Both the position numbers and the translations under genes were made by a program. This document shows positions 43,397-52,604 of a DNA stretch of 64,000 bases, one piece after another (within the stretch, counting starts at the first letter, position 1; each line of letters begins with the position of its first letter). Source of the DNA: Arthrobacter sp. MYb23 (GTDB lineage: Bacteria > Actinomycetota > Actinomycetes > Actinomycetales > Micrococcaceae); NCBI RefSeq assembly GCF_002979775.1, contig NZ_PCPR01000001.1, positions 310,001 to 374,000 of the forward strand. The letters run 5' to 3'. The notes below the pieces were generated by a model. The model was not told where the DNA came from, did no database searches, and saw nothing but the letters and a program-made list of their open reading frames with translations.

Positions 43397-44287
43397 TTAC
43401 AGGGTTGCCATAGCCTCGTGTGTTGAGGTCTGGCGGTGCCAGTCCAGTATTTGCCCGCCTGTCATGAAGACTGATCGTTCATCGGCGCGGATGTGGGTGA
43501 GTGCCTGGTCCAAGTACTTCAGCCGATGAGGTGCCGCCATGATGTAAGGGTGCACAACCAGTGCCATGACCCTTGCGGAGTCTTCGGCGTCCTCGGCCAG
43601 TTGGTCGAACTGATCCTTGGCCCGTTGGAGATACTCGCGGGCGGGATGGTGTTGGATGAGCATCATTGCCACGTCGTTGCATTCCTGTGTGTAGGGGATG
43701 CTTGTGATGGGCGTGGTTCTGGTCCTGAGTTCCACCGGCTGATCGTCCAAGACCCAATCGCAGACGTACTCGTATCCTTCTTCCACAAGGATGTCGGGGG
43801 TTTCCCAAGTCTCCGTCAGGCCGGGACCAAGCCAACCGCGCGGTGCATGGCCTGTTGCTTTGCGGATGGCCTCGGTGGTGAGCCGAATGTCTTCTCTCTC
43901 ATCAGGCACTTTTTGCATGTTCTTTTGCCCGAAGCCGTGTCCGATGAACTCCCAATTGCGCTCAATAGCAGCGTTCGAGATCGCAGGGTAAGTTGCTACC
44001 GCTTTGCCATTGATAGCAAGCGCTACCGGGATGCCATGTTTGTCGAGTGTTTTGAGGAGGCGCCAGAATCCCGTCCTGTTCCCGTATTCGTGCCAGCACC
44101 AGTTGGGGACATCGGGTGTTGGTATCCCGCCCGCAGGGGGCGTGAGGACGGTGCGGGGCATGGCTTCGTCGTCATTCCATTCTTCGATATTGACGATGAC
44201 CCAAACCGCTACCTTCTTCCCGTCAGGGAGTACTCGATGTGGGCGGTCGACGATTGCGCTGTAGTCAAGGCGTTCGCTTGGTTTCAT
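43397..44287 (-). CDS. Polysaccharide-deacetylase-family (PuuE-like) enzyme
   Basis: 296 residues. It has the NodB-type fold in the arrangement of the allantoinase/PuuE subgroup: VAVWVIVNIEEWNDDE, PNWCWHEYGNRTGFWRLLKTLDKHGIPVALAINGKAVATYPAISNAAIERNWEFIGHGFGQKN, with metal-binding residues in IEEW and GHG, then PRGWLGPGLTETWETPDILVEEGYEYVCDWVLDDQPV. These enzymes hydrolyse C-N bonds in small molecules rather than sugars. It starts with ATGA overlap after the FAH gene. The last gene of a five-gene operon (TauE, amidohydrolase, MFS, FAH, this). Confidence 0.88.
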   Translation of the reverse strand: MKPSERLDYSAIVDRPHRVLPDGKKVAVWVIVNIEEWNDDEAMPRTVLTPPAGGIPTPDVPNWCWHEYGNRTGFWRLLKTLDKHGIPVALAINGKAVATYPAISNAAIERNWEFIGHGFGQKNMQKVPDEREDIRLTTEAIRKATGHAPRGWLGPGLTETWETPDILVEEGYEYVCDWVLDDQPVELRTRTTPITSIPYTQECNDVAMMLIQHHPAREYLQRAKDQFDQLAEDAEDSARVMALVVHPYIMAAPHRLKYLDQALTHIRADERSVFMTGGQILDWHRQTSTHEAMATL

Positions 44288-44982
44288 GATTCCTCCTGGT
44301 CGGTGATGGTGACGCTAAGGGTCGGAAGTCCTGTTACTTCAACACTGATCTGATCGCCGGGGTTCACCGCTGAGACCCCGGCCGGGGTGCCTGTAAAGAT
44401 CAGGTCGCCAGGTTCGAGCGTGTAGAGCTGGCTAAGACGCGAGAGTATTTCGGGAACGGACCAGATCATCAGATGGAGACTTGTACGCTGCCGCTCGTCG
44501 CCGTTGACGTGGAGTACCAGGGTTGCGTTCTCGAGGTTCTGAACGGAATGCTTGGGAAGAATCGGGCCGCACGGGGCCGATCTGTCGAATGATTTACCGG
44601 GCTCCCACGGACGGGACTGAGAAACGGAGGCCTTCTGTAGATCGCGGCGAGTCAGGTCAATTCCTGCCGCATAGCCATAAATGGCTTCCATCGAGTCCGC
44701 AGCATCGACGTTGCGCAACGACTTCCCGACAGCAATGACCAGCTCGCCTTCAAACTGGAAATCTTCTGTTGCCCGTGGGTAAGGAATGGTTGAGCCGTCC
44801 ACTTCGATTGCGTCCGTTGGCTTCTGAAAGAAGAACGGGTCGTCGCGTTCGTCGCCCTCTTTCATTTCCCGGATGTGATCTACGTAGTTCCTTCCGACGC
44901 AGTAGATCCGGCGCACAGGGAAGCCGGAGTCCGTGCCTGCGACTGGGACCAGTACGGGGGCTTCTGTCCAAAGTGCTTGCAT
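44284..44982 (-). CDS. Fumarylacetoacetate hydrolase family enzyme
   Basis: 232 residues. Motifs RIYCVGRNYVDHIREM, PFFFQKPTDAI, QFEGELVIAVG with the metal-ligand E-x-E, AAGIDLTRRDLQ, RPWEPGKSFDRSAPCGPI and GDLIFTGTPAGVSAVNPGD are all typical. Members hydrolyse C-C bonds or are acylpyruvase, decarboxylase or hydratase enzymes. It probably acts on a ring-cleavage or acyl pyruvate intermediate. 5 nt after the MFS transporter stop and overlapping the deacetylase start. Confidence 0.93.
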   Translation of the reverse strand: MQALWTEAPVLVPVAGTDSGFPVRRIYCVGRNYVDHIREMKEGDERDDPFFFQKPTDAIEVDGSTIPYPRATEDFQFEGELVIAVGKSLRNVDAADSMEAIYGYAAGIDLTRRDLQKASVSQSRPWEPGKSFDRSAPCGPILPKHSVQNLENATLVLHVNGDERQRTSLHLMIWSVPEILSRLSQLYTLEPGDLIFTGTPAGVSAVNPGDQISVEVTGLPTLSVTITDQEES

Positions 44983-44987
44983 GTCTC

Positions 44988-46292
44988 TTACTCCTGAGTT
45001 TTGGGTTGTGGGGTGGTAGTGCGATCAAGCGGGGCAAGTTTGCTGAACTCCTGGTTACGCAAGGCGAGAGCAAGAACTGCGGAGGCAATGGATAGGCCGC
45101 TGATTTGAATCAGCCCAGCGGTGCTCCACCCGACTCCCCCGACGATCAGGCTGAAGACGAGGCCTGCGAAGCCAGCCGCACTGTAAATACAGGTTGTGAA
45201 GAGGCCGGATGCCCGTGAAGAGTGCGTCTCATTCATGCTCTTGACGAGGGAAGCCACCAGGCCTACGTACAGTCCTGAACTGGCCACCAGCCCGAAAAGA
45301 AATGACCATGTCGCTTGCCACGCGAGCGTTGCAGGACCTGTAAACAGGGCGATGCCACACACGGCTTGAGCGATGCTCAGTGCCGTAATCGCAATCTTTG
45401 GGGTCAGCCGGTCAACCAGCCAACCGCCCAAAGGCGAGGCAAATGCGGCTAGCCCTGACAGGCCCATCGCCAGTCCGGCGTCGGCTTGGCTCAGTCCAAG
45501 ATGTTCGATCAAAAAGCTCGCGTACATTCCTATGTAGCCAAAGTCGATGAGGCCAAACATCACAGTAATGACTGCAAGGATGAGCGGATTTCGGCTCAAG
45601 AAGCTTGTGGCGCCCCCAACATAGTGAACTACTTCCCGGGCCGACTTTTGTTCGGTGAAGGAAGAGCGCACGAACACGACGACGAGTACTGCCGCCACCA
45701 GACCTATGATCCCGAAGGCAATCATGGGGGCACGCCACGAATCGTAGGCTTGGTGAAGCGCTACCCCGAGGTTGGGCCCAATCAGAGCGCCGGTGGCGAA
45801 AGCGACATTGACTGAACCGATGGCGATGCCTCGGTGGCGTGGAAAAGCGTGTGTGGCCACCGTGAGAATCGCGACGAGTTGAAGGGCTTCTCCAACCCCA
45901 CTGAGCACTCGCCATGCCAGCATGTCCCAGAAACCGAAACTGACAACTGTGAGAATTGTTGCCATCGAAAAGAGGACAGTGCCTGCCACGAGGACATACT
46001 TTCGGTTCACCTTTCTCAGCGCGATACCGGCCGGGATACCTGTGAGCCCCATGCCCAGGGCGAAGAGGGTCGATTGCAATCCCGCTTCCGGAAGACCGAA
46101 GTTGTACTCGGCCCTGACTTCGCTCAAGAGGACTGGAAAGACCATCCGGTCCATGGCATTGACCGAATACGCGAGCAGAATAAGGACGAACATGAGCAAA
46201 GCCGCTTTGGAACCCGAGGCTCCCTTGACCGGCTTAGCTGCGTCTGGTGGCCGTTGGGTGGGTAGTGGTTGCGAGTGATTCTGGCTGATCAT
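44988..46292 (-). CDS. MFS transporter
   Basis: 434 residues from ATG 46292. Twelve helices, with the MFS layout MFVLILLAYSVNAMDRMVFPVLLSEVRAEYNFGLPEAGLQSTLFALGMGLTGIPAGIALRKVNRKYVLVAG. The loop 2-3 motif is replaced by ALRKVNRKY, and the central loop is short. The SVNAMDRMV start is typical for transporters of organic anions or aromatic acids. In this operon it probably imports the substrate handled by the amidohydrolase, FAH and deacetylase-type enzymes. 29 nt after the amidohydrolase stop. Confidence 0.9.
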   Translation of the reverse strand: MISQNHSQPLPTQRPPDAAKPVKGASGSKAALLMFVLILLAYSVNAMDRMVFPVLLSEVRAEYNFGLPEAGLQSTLFALGMGLTGIPAGIALRKVNRKYVLVAGTVLFSMATILTVVSFGFWDMLAWRVLSGVGEALQLVAILTVATHAFPRHRGIAIGSVNVAFATGALIGPNLGVALHQAYDSWRAPMIAFGIIGLVAAVLVVVFVRSSFTEQKSAREVVHYVGGATSFLSRNPLILAVITVMFGLIDFGYIGMYASFLIEHLGLSQADAGLAMGLSGLAAFASPLGGWLVDRLTPKIAITALSIAQAVCGIALFTGPATLAWQATWSFLFGLVASSGLYVGLVASLVKSMNETHSSRASGLFTTCIYSAAGFAGLVFSLIVGGVGWSTAGLIQISGLSIASAVLALALRNQEFSKLAPLDRTTTPQPKTQE

Positions 46293-46321
46293 CGTTGATT
46301 GCCTTCCTAGGTGAGTACGGT

Positions 46322-47650
46322 TTAGTCGTCCCAAGTTCCTGCGTTGCGGGCCCTCCGGACCAGGTCGTCGCGTCGCTCCCCTGCGCTCTGAATCGCCTGG
46401 CGGGCGGATGGTTGCACGAGCTTGCCATCACGGAGCAGGATTCGGCCGTCGCCAATGACCGTCTGGATCGCAGCGGACGTGCCGTGGTAAATAAGGCTTT
46501 CCACTGGGTCACCGCTCGGGAGCATTGATGTGTGGGACATGTCCATCAACACAAGGTCAGCTCGCTTCCCGGGGCGGAGAGATCCGGTGATGTTCTCGAT
46601 TCCGAGATCGCGGGCTGCACGTATGGTGGCCATCTCGAGGGCGATCCGTGGGGTGAGTGTGGCACGTCCAGTGCGGGCGTGTTCCACGGACACCAAGGCG
46701 CGAAGAGTGGCGAGGATGTCCGCATTTGCGGGCATCGCGAGCGTATCTATCGAAAGAGACGTCAGGGCCCCGGCCTCGAGGAACTCTGTGACTACCGGGA
46801 AACCCATGGTCCGCATCTCGGATAAAGGACTGACCGAAATGCTTGTGCCGCTTCGTGCAACCGCGGCGATGTCCTCCGCTGAAGCGTGGACAGCGTGCAC
46901 GATCTGCACATCCGGCCCGAGCAAGCCCTCGCGGTCAAGCCTGGTCAATCCGCACGACTTACATCCGGGTTCCCGCATGCACCGGTCGCAGTGCATGGTG
47001 ATGGGCATTTCGCGTTCCCGCGCTGACCGCCACTCGAACTCTGAAAGTTCGGTGGAGGTGCGGTACGGGCCACGCAACGCGACGCCGAAGTGGATTCGAT
47101 CGTCCAGCCGTTCCGCCGTCCACCGGGTCCTCGCCTCGTCCAGCCCGGCGAAATCCATGGGCTCATCAGCAGCGGAAGAATCCCGGGGTCCGTAAGAGAA
47201 CCTCCCACGTAGTCCTGAGTCGAGCTGGGCTTGGATGTTTGCGTCCACGTCCTCGGCGCCGCGAACGTTGTGGTCCCAGTTATGCACGGTGGTAATGCCA
47301 TTCTGGACAGCCTCAGCGAGGGCGAACCGTGCCGACCAGTAGAAATCCTCGGTACCCAGGTGCGGGGCCAGTCCGCGTTTGACGGAGAAGTAGTCACGCC
47401 CCGGAGCATCGCCAACGGTGCCACGCAGCAAGGAATTCCAGAGGTGCCAGTGCGTATCAACGAACCCTGGCAGCACGAGGTTACCGGAGGCATCAATGAC
47501 CTCCATAAGGTCCGGGACTGGCAGGCGGGGTCCTATCGCTTCGATGGAACCATTGCGGATCAGGACGTCTGCCACGCCCTCAGGGACATGTGAATCGAGG
47601 GACAGAACGTAAGCGTTCTGCAGGAGCAAGTTAGTGCGTTGAGGAAGCAT
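46322..47650 (-). CDS. Amidohydrolase-superfamily deaminase/chlorohydrolase-like enzyme with Cys cluster
   Basis: 442 residues from ATG 47650. Of the ATZ/TRZ type: N-terminal LLLQNAYVLSLD, metal motif H67-W-H69 in GFVDTHWHLWNSLLRG, HNWDHN, then His 220 and ASAEDIAAVARSGTSISVSPLSEM. The acid comes in SIDTLAMPANADI. Unusual: right after His 220 lie Cys 221, 224, 230 and 233 (HCDRCMREPGCKSCG), where relatives have no Cys pairs. They might hold a zinc or redox site. The C-terminal IRAARDLGIENITGSLRPGKRADLVLMD is standard. It removes a C-N or C-Cl bond from a heterocycle or guanidine compound. Overlaps TauE by 20 nt. Confidence 0.9.
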   Translation of the reverse strand: MLPQRTNLLLQNAYVLSLDSHVPEGVADVLIRNGSIEAIGPRLPVPDLMEVIDASGNLVLPGFVDTHWHLWNSLLRGTVGDAPGRDYFSVKRGLAPHLGTEDFYWSARFALAEAVQNGITTVHNWDHNVRGAEDVDANIQAQLDSGLRGRFSYGPRDSSAADEPMDFAGLDEARTRWTAERLDDRIHFGVALRGPYRTSTELSEFEWRSAREREMPITMHCDRCMREPGCKSCGLTRLDREGLLGPDVQIVHAVHASAEDIAAVARSGTSISVSPLSEMRTMGFPVVTEFLEAGALTSLSIDTLAMPANADILATLRALVSVEHARTGRATLTPRIALEMATIRAARDLGIENITGSLRPGKRADLVLMDMSHTSMLPSGDPVESLIYHGTSAAIQTVIGDGRILLRDGKLVQPSARQAIQSAGERRDDLVRRARNAGTWDD

Positions 47651-48428
47651 GATCCACCCAAAGAACGACGAATATGACAAGGCCAAAAATGACAACACAC
47701 CGCCGCAGGAGTTCGGTTGGAAGACGCCGGCCAAGCACAGCGCCCAGCCATCCACCGAACAATCCCGCTACGGCAATCACGAGCGCCGCAGGCCATGCGA
47801 CGGTTGCGAAGATACTGAAGAACACCAGCGATACCCCGCTTGCAACAGCGGACAGCACGCTCTTGAGGGCATTGAGCCTGGGAAGCCCATCATCGAGTGC
47901 TACCCCGAGGACCCCGAGCATCATGATCCCAAGACCTGCGTTGAAATAGCCCCCATAGGCGGCAACACCCAATTGGCCAAGTCCCGGCCAACGGAGGCGT
48001 TCCCGAAGCGGCACAGCTGGTTCACCACCGGAGGTTCTTCCAGAACTGGCAGAGGAGATCTTGGCTATCCATGGTTGGGCAGCCAACAACAGCGTTGACC
48101 CGAGTACCAACCAAGGAACCACCGCTACAAAGGTGGATTCAGGACCAAGCAGCAGAAGGGCAGATCCCAAGATCGCTCCAGCGACAGTAACTGCCCCCAA
48201 CACCAGGACGCGTCGTAGCTGACCGGATAGCTCCCGGCGGTAACCCCAAGCGCCGCCCACATAACCCGGAAGTGCGGCGACCGTGTTAATAACGTTGGCG
48301 GAAACCGGCGGGTAACCGAGGGCCAGCAGAGCCGGAAAGGTGACCAGGGACCCACCGCCGGCAACTGCGTTGATCGCCCCAGCGGCGGCCCCAGCCAGCG
48401 CCAAAAGTAATACCGATGTAGCTTCCAT
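47631..48428 (-). CDS. TauE/SafE-family anion exporter
   Basis: 265 residues from ATG 48428, with GGAGG 8 nt upstream. Eight hydrophobic helices and the family repeat: LALAGAAAGAINAVAGGGSLVTFPALLALGYPPVSANVINTVAALPGYVGGAWGYRREL in the first half and YGGYFNAGLGIMMLGVLGVALDDGLPRLNALKSVLSAVASGVSLVFF in the second. Moves sulfite, sulfonates or organic anions. First gene of the five-gene operon and divergent from a GntR regulator. Its presence hints that the substrate contains sulfur or that an acid product is exported. Confidence 0.9.
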   Translation of the reverse strand: MEATSVLLLALAGAAAGAINAVAGGGSLVTFPALLALGYPPVSANVINTVAALPGYVGGAWGYRRELSGQLRRVLVLGAVTVAGAILGSALLLLGPESTFVAVVPWLVLGSTLLLAAQPWIAKISSASSGRTSGGEPAVPLRERLRWPGLGQLGVAAYGGYFNAGLGIMMLGVLGVALDDGLPRLNALKSVLSAVASGVSLVFFSIFATVAWPAALVIAVAGLFGGWLGAVLGRRLPTELLRRCVVIFGLVIFVVLWVDHASSTH

Positions 48429-48439
48429 TTCTTTCACCT

Positions 48440-48500
48440 CCATGCTCAATGTACGCACTGTATGCAATGAATGCAATAGTGGATTTGCATGCGTTGTATG
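48440..48500. promoter_or_regulatory. GntR operator region with repeated TGCA half-sites
   Basis: The 80 bp between the divergent TauE and GntR starts contain TGTATGCAATGAATGCAAT (48467-48477 region) and TTGCATGCGTTGTATGC (48485-48501). TATGC occurs twice and TGCA several times, the spacing expected for a FadR/GntR dimer. It probably represses both directions. Confidence 0.5.
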
Positions 48501-48508
48501 CTGAAGTC

Positions 48509-49168
48509 ATGACCGGAGACACTGGAGCTACAGGATCAACACGTTCGGCCTACGACGTCATTTGGTCCCGATTCCTTGATGGCACCTACATCGCGGGAAA
48601 TAGGCTGCCGGAGGCTGCGCTTGCGGAGGAACTGGGAATCAGTCGCACCCCCGTTCGAGAAGCACTCAGCCGCATGCTGGCAGAAGGCCTGGTCACACCA
48701 GCAGCCCGCGGCGTCGTGGTTTCCGGCCTGGATCACGAGGCCATGCGCCGGTTGTTTGACCTACGACGAAACCTCGAAGGATTCGCCGCCGAACTCACCG
48801 CCACCCGAGCTCGGGACGGTCTCATCGCCCCCGCCTGGTTCACCAGCCTCCGAGATGCGGCCCGTCAGTTTGCTGAAGCGGTGGAGAGCGGTGACGCCCG
48901 AGCCTCCAGCAGGCTCAACATGCACTTCCACAATCTGATTGTGGAAGGAAGTGGCAATGAATTCCTGGCCGAGGCGCACCGAAGGGCCATAGCGCGGCTT
49001 GCCGTATCAACAGCCATGAACCTGGAGCATGTTGACTGGGCCAACGAAGCAGCCAGGCAGCACGAGGACATTGCCGGCGCGATCGAAGCCGGGGACGTCG
49101 CCTCAGCCCGAAGCCTCTCCGAAGCGCACATCCGCGACGCGCAACGCGTCTTCGACGAACCCGGATAG
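48509..49168 (+). CDS. GntR-family (FadR subgroup) regulator
   Basis: 219 residues from ATG 48509. N-terminal winged helix: AYDVIWSRFLDGTYIAGNRLPEAALAEELGISRTPVREALSRMLAEGLV. C-terminal FCD ligand domain: LFDLRRNLEGFAAELTATRARDG, RLNMHFHNLIVEGSGNEFLAEAHRRAIARL, and ARQHEDIAGAIEAGDVASARSLSEAHI with metal-binding His and Asp. It senses an acid or a breakdown product and most likely controls the divergent five-gene operon. The 176 bp after it contain a dispersed-repeat copy. Confidence 0.9.
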   Translation: MTGDTGATGSTRSAYDVIWSRFLDGTYIAGNRLPEAALAEELGISRTPVREALSRMLAEGLVTPAARGVVVSGLDHEAMRRLFDLRRNLEGFAAELTATRARDGLIAPAWFTSLRDAARQFAEAVESGDARASSRLNMHFHNLIVEGSGNEFLAEAHRRAIARLAVSTAMNLEHVDWANEAARQHEDIAGAIEAGDVASARSLSEAHIRDAQRVFDEPG

Positions 49169-49186
49169 TCAGCAAGCGTTCGGCTA

Positions 49187-49231
49187 GGTACTACTTTCGC
49201 GGTGCACACAGATCGTCCCCGGGATGAAACT
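49187..49231. repeat. Dispersed intergenic repeat (copy 2)
   Basis: A 45-bp stretch GGTACTACTTTCGCGGT... ending GATGAAACT that matches 55117-55161 at all but about four positions. It lies just after the GntR gene, in the 176-bp gap before the LuxR-type gene. In the third copy, the closing ATGAAACT is the start of a lipoprotein signal peptide; here the same ATG opens no plausible gene. Confidence 0.75.
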
Positions 49232-49344
49232 CACAAAGGTATGCAGCCGGCACGTCGCTGATGGGCACCCGCCACTGCGACTAGTGCCGTCCGAGACCTT
49301 TGCCGAGCAGCTCAGGCTCTCCTGCCATGGCCGCGTCGATCACC

Positions 49345-50343
49345 TCACTGGTGGGAGCTGTGTGGGTCGAGTCTCCGAAGGCCGGCGCTAACGGCTACGG
49401 CAGCCACCCCGGCTCGGGACTCCTGGGCCATTTTCACAAGGATGTTCTCCACGTGAGTTGTGACGGTACGGATGGAAATGCCAAGTTCTGATGCGATCTG
49501 CTGGTTAGAGCGTCCCCACGCAATACGATCGGTGACCTCGGCTTCACGTACTGTCAGTCCGAAGGGAAGCTCCAATGGAGTCTCAACGATCAAGGCGACG
49601 TCACCCTTGCCGGATGCCATCCCGGCGGTGCGGGTGATCTCCAGAGCTACGCTCCCCTTCTCGGAGGCCCACAGCCCGGACACGGTGTCCGCCGGCCCCG
49701 CTAGGAAGCGGGCGATGAAATCCTTGAAGCGGGGGTCAAATACGACGACGCTCATTTCCCTGGAACTTACGGGTCTTGGCAAATCGTCTCCATTGTAGAG
49801 CGCTGCTCTACAATCTTCGCGAAGTCGCAGGATCGGGTAGCCGGAGGATTGCCTTCGGCACAGCTCTGCGACGATCGGAGACAACGCGCCAATGAGGTCG
49901 CGGGCATCGTCGTCGAAGTTGTGGACGTGAGAGGCCGACAGGTGAAGCATTCCCGCGTATTGACCGTCGTCGGATATAAGGCACGCGCTCATTCCATCCG
50001 CGAAACCAGCGGGCGCCAGCGCGTTTTGGAAGAGCTGAGTGTCCCTGTAGTTGTACTTCAGGTCATCGATGCGTAGCGGTTGGTGAAGTTTGAGCAGCTT
50101 TCGATGGGCTTTGGTTGAAGCGTAGGGGTCACCCAATGCGGTCAGCGTCTCTGGTTGATAGCCAGCGTTAGCCAACACGTCGTGTCTGGACAGTGCGCGG
50201 TTCCAGAAGATCAGGGCTGCGGCGTCGTGCTTGGTTCCATCGGCCAAAACGCGCAGGATCTCGTCGGCACCGTCGCGCTGGTATTGGGCTGCGCCGGCAG
50301 CAAAAGCTGCCTTGAGCAGAATTTGGGACTTTCCGCTGACCAT
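49345..50343 (-). CDS. LuxR-type regulator with GAF-like sensor
   Basis: 332 residues from ATG 50343 with GGAGG 5 nt upstream. A GAF-type N-terminal part runs to about residue 160 (FADGMSACLISDDGQYAGMLHLSASHVHNFDDDARDLIGALSPIVAELCRR). The C-terminal 65 residues are LuxR-like: LTVREAEVTDRIAWGRSNQQIASELGISIRTVTTHVENILVKMAQESRAGVAAVA. It probably activates or represses the divergent permease-dimethylformamidase-like unit, 310 bp away. Other targets are possible. Confidence 0.88.
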   Translation of the reverse strand: MVSGKSQILLKAAFAAGAAQYQRDGADEILRVLADGTKHDAAALIFWNRALSRHDVLANAGYQPETLTALGDPYASTKAHRKLLKLHQPLRIDDLKYNYRDTQLFQNALAPAGFADGMSACLISDDGQYAGMLHLSASHVHNFDDDARDLIGALSPIVAELCRRQSSGYPILRLREDCRAALYNGDDLPRPVSSREMSVVVFDPRFKDFIARFLAGPADTVSGLWASEKGSVALEITRTAGMASGKGDVALIVETPLELPFGLTVREAEVTDRIAWGRSNQQIASELGISIRTVTTHVENILVKMAQESRAGVAAVAVSAGLRRLDPHSSHQ

Positions 50344-50359
50344 GAAGGCCTCCAAGACG

Positions 50360-50376
50360 GGAGGATCCGGTCCTCC
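50360..50376. promoter_or_regulatory. Inverted repeat near the LuxR-type gene
   Basis: GGAGGA TCCGG TCCTCC, a 6-5-6 perfect inverted repeat 17 bp before the start of the LuxR-type gene. It could be an operator or a leader hairpin. The rest of the gap to the permease (50377-50653) shows only a -10-like TAGGAT near 50622 and AGAGG before the permease start. Confidence 0.45.
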
Positions 50377-50653
50377 GAGTACTCGCTAATTATACGACCG
50401 TCTCCTTCACTGCTGACCTGTGCGGAATCTACGGAGACCAAGGCAGCCTGGCTTCGTCCACCGCGTACGTACAAATACCGATATTGCCGGGACCTCTGTA
50501 TTCCTAGGCTTGAGGGTACGGAGTGATGAGCGTCACCTGAATCGTGAAAGAGCACAAAGCGCCCCGTCCGATCGCTCGCCCCAATGATCCAACTACAGAA
50601 TCCACTAAGCCGAATTCACGGCTAGGATTTCTTTCGAGAGGCACCCACAGCCC

Positions 50654-52060
50654 ATGAAAACTGACAGTCACGCCACCCCGGCCAGTGACGCCGGCATCAA
50701 CGACGTCGAACAGCAAAAACTAGGGGCTCTTGGCTACAAGCAAGAGCTCAATCGCACCATGACCCTGACGGACGTCGTTGTCTATGGGCTCATCTTCATG
50801 GTGCCGCTGGCACCCGTGGCCGTTTTCGGTACCATCTTTAACTTCTCCCACGGCATGGCCGCCTTGGTCTACCTGGTGGCCGGTATTGCCATGTTTTTCA
50901 GCGCGGTCAGCTACAAGGAGATGGCTAAGGAATACCCCGTGGCCGGGTCCGTGTACTCCTATGTCCGCTTGGGTACCAGCAAATTCGTTGGCTTCCTTTC
51001 CGGATGGGCCATCCTCCTCGACTACCTCCTCCTGCCGGCGCTGCTGTGCATCCTCGCAGCTTCCGCCATGGGAGCACTCATGCCTGAAGTTCCAGGCTGG
51101 GTGTGGGTCATTGGCTTTATCGCCGTGGTGGCCTTCATCAACCTCCGCGGAATCGTGGTCACGGCACGGATGAACATGATCTTCTTGATCATTCAAGGAG
51201 CAGCGCTCGTCGTGTTCGTCGGCGGAGCCCTGATAGCGATCACCCAAGGACGGGCTCAGTTCAGCCTTGCCCCCTTCTATCAGCCCGAGTTCTTCTCGTG
51301 GGAGCTCGTGTTCACCGCTATCCCTGTCGCCGCGCTTAGCTATATCGGCTTTGATGCGATTTCCACGCTCAATGAAGAAGCCAAAGGTGGGGGAAAAGCG
51401 GTTTCGAAGGCCACCATGATTGTGCTCTGGCTTGTCATCGCAATGTTTGTGGCACAGGTCTACTTCGCCGCTCTGTTTGTTCCGAGTAACGAACCCTTCG
51501 CCGACGGTGACGCCGTAAACAATGCCTTCTACCACATCAGCGAAATCGTGGTGGCGCCGTGGTTCAAGATCGTCTTTACACTGATCACAGCCTTGATAGC
51601 GCTCTTCGCCAACGTGCTGGTTTCCCACGCCACAACCTCGAAGATGCTCTTCGCTATGGCCCGCGACGGGCAGCTGCCCCGACGTCTGGCAGTCGTGAGC
51701 CAGAAACACCAGGTTCCTGCCACAGCCATGATTGTGGTGACCATCCTTACCGCCGTCATTGGTGTGCTGGCTGTAGGCCAGATCGAACTCATCGTCACGA
51801 TGGTCACCTTCGGCGCACTTACCGCGTACATCCTGCTGCATATCAGCGTGATCATTCACTTTGGAATCAGGCAGTCCAGCAAGAAGTACTTCATCCACTG
51901 GATCTCGCCCATCCTTGGCATCGCCGTACTCGGCTATGCCCTCTACAGCACCAACGTCTTGGCCAAAGTCATTGGCATCTCTTGGCTACTCATAGGAACG
52001 ATCGTCGCGCTCATCCTGAAGCGCACCGGCCGCACCCTCGAAACTGAAGACGGCCTCTAG
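50654..52060 (+). CDS. APC-family amino acid/amine permease
   Basis: 468 residues with about twelve helices. Family sequence: LTDVVVYGLIFMVPLAPVAVFGTIFNFSHGMAALVYLVAGIAMFFSAVSYKEMAKEYPVAGSVYSYVRLGTSKFVGFLSGWAILLDYLLLPALL and ALSYIGFDAISTLNEEAKGGGKAVSKATMIVLWL, where the EEAK stretch follows helix 6. Relatives transport amines or amino acids by proton or sodium coupling. It directly precedes the two dimethylformamidase-like subunits (194 bp) and is the likely importer for their substrate. Confidence 0.92.
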   Translation: MKTDSHATPASDAGINDVEQQKLGALGYKQELNRTMTLTDVVVYGLIFMVPLAPVAVFGTIFNFSHGMAALVYLVAGIAMFFSAVSYKEMAKEYPVAGSVYSYVRLGTSKFVGFLSGWAILLDYLLLPALLCILAASAMGALMPEVPGWVWVIGFIAVVAFINLRGIVVTARMNMIFLIIQGAALVVFVGGALIAITQGRAQFSLAPFYQPEFFSWELVFTAIPVAALSYIGFDAISTLNEEAKGGGKAVSKATMIVLWLVIAMFVAQVYFAALFVPSNEPFADGDAVNNAFYHISEIVVAPWFKIVFTLITALIALFANVLVSHATTSKMLFAMARDGQLPRRLAVVSQKHQVPATAMIVVTILTAVIGVLAVGQIELIVTMVTFGALTAYILLHISVIIHFGIRQSSKKYFIHWISPILGIAVLGYALYSTNVLAKVIGISWLLIGTIVALILKRTGRTLETEDGL

Positions 52061-52253
52061 ACCGCCACACGCGGCTTGCCGTTCAACGACGAAGCGAACG
52101 CACCGGACCTCCCGTCTTTGCGGTGTGCGAAGCCTTCGTGGCCTTTATCTGAAAACCCAGCAATCCAATCTCAGAATGAAAGCGAGAACCCCTTGAAACC
52201 GCGGACCAGTCCACCAAATGGCCAAGCAAATTGTTGCCGGAGGGAGCGAACTG

Positions 52254-52601
52254 ATGCGTACCAGCGCTGACCGCTCATCCGAACTTATGAGCATTTTTGA
52301 ACAGCGGTTCTCCGCCCGGCTTCGCCGCGACTTCACCGATGAAGTAGCAGTGGCGTACGACCGTTCCCCGCTGGGACCTCACGACGACAAGACCGCCCGT
52401 GTTGTGCGGGCCCTGGGCAACGCCTCAGTCACCGGCAAAGAGATCATCCTGAACCTTGGGCCAAATGGTCCGTGGGGGATCGGCAGGATCACTGTGGGAG
52501 CACCCGGAAACCTGGTTCTCCTGCCTTCAACCTTTTACACCTACGAAAACGCGTTGCGCGAAGTGTTCGCGTTGCGTCGCAAGAACTTTTTGGAGAGCTG
52601 A
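52254..52601 (+). CDS. N,N-dimethylformamidase-like small subunit
   Basis: 115 residues from ATG 52254, with GGAGGG about 9 nt upstream; ATG 52218 is an alternative. The protein is charged and helical: LMSIFEQRFSARLRRDFTDEVAVAYDRSPLGPHDDKTARVVRALGN, ending FYTYENALREVFALRRKNFLES. The closing A-x-x-x-VFxLRR segment and the size (about 115-130) resemble the small subunit (DmfA1) of dimethylformamidases, which sits against the large subunit. The large-subunit gene starts 3 nt after its stop, which supports the pairing. Call rests on pattern and context. Confidence 0.62.
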   Translation: MRTSADRSSELMSIFEQRFSARLRRDFTDEVAVAYDRSPLGPHDDKTARVVRALGNASVTGKEIILNLGPNGPWGIGRITVGAPGNLVLLPSTFYTYENALREVFALRRKNFLES

Positions 52602-52604
52602 ACC

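Noticed and set aside
50720-51898. 392-codon minus-strand frame opposite the APC permease
   Set aside because: His/Asp/Gly-rich composition expected from the complement of membrane-helix codons; no family.
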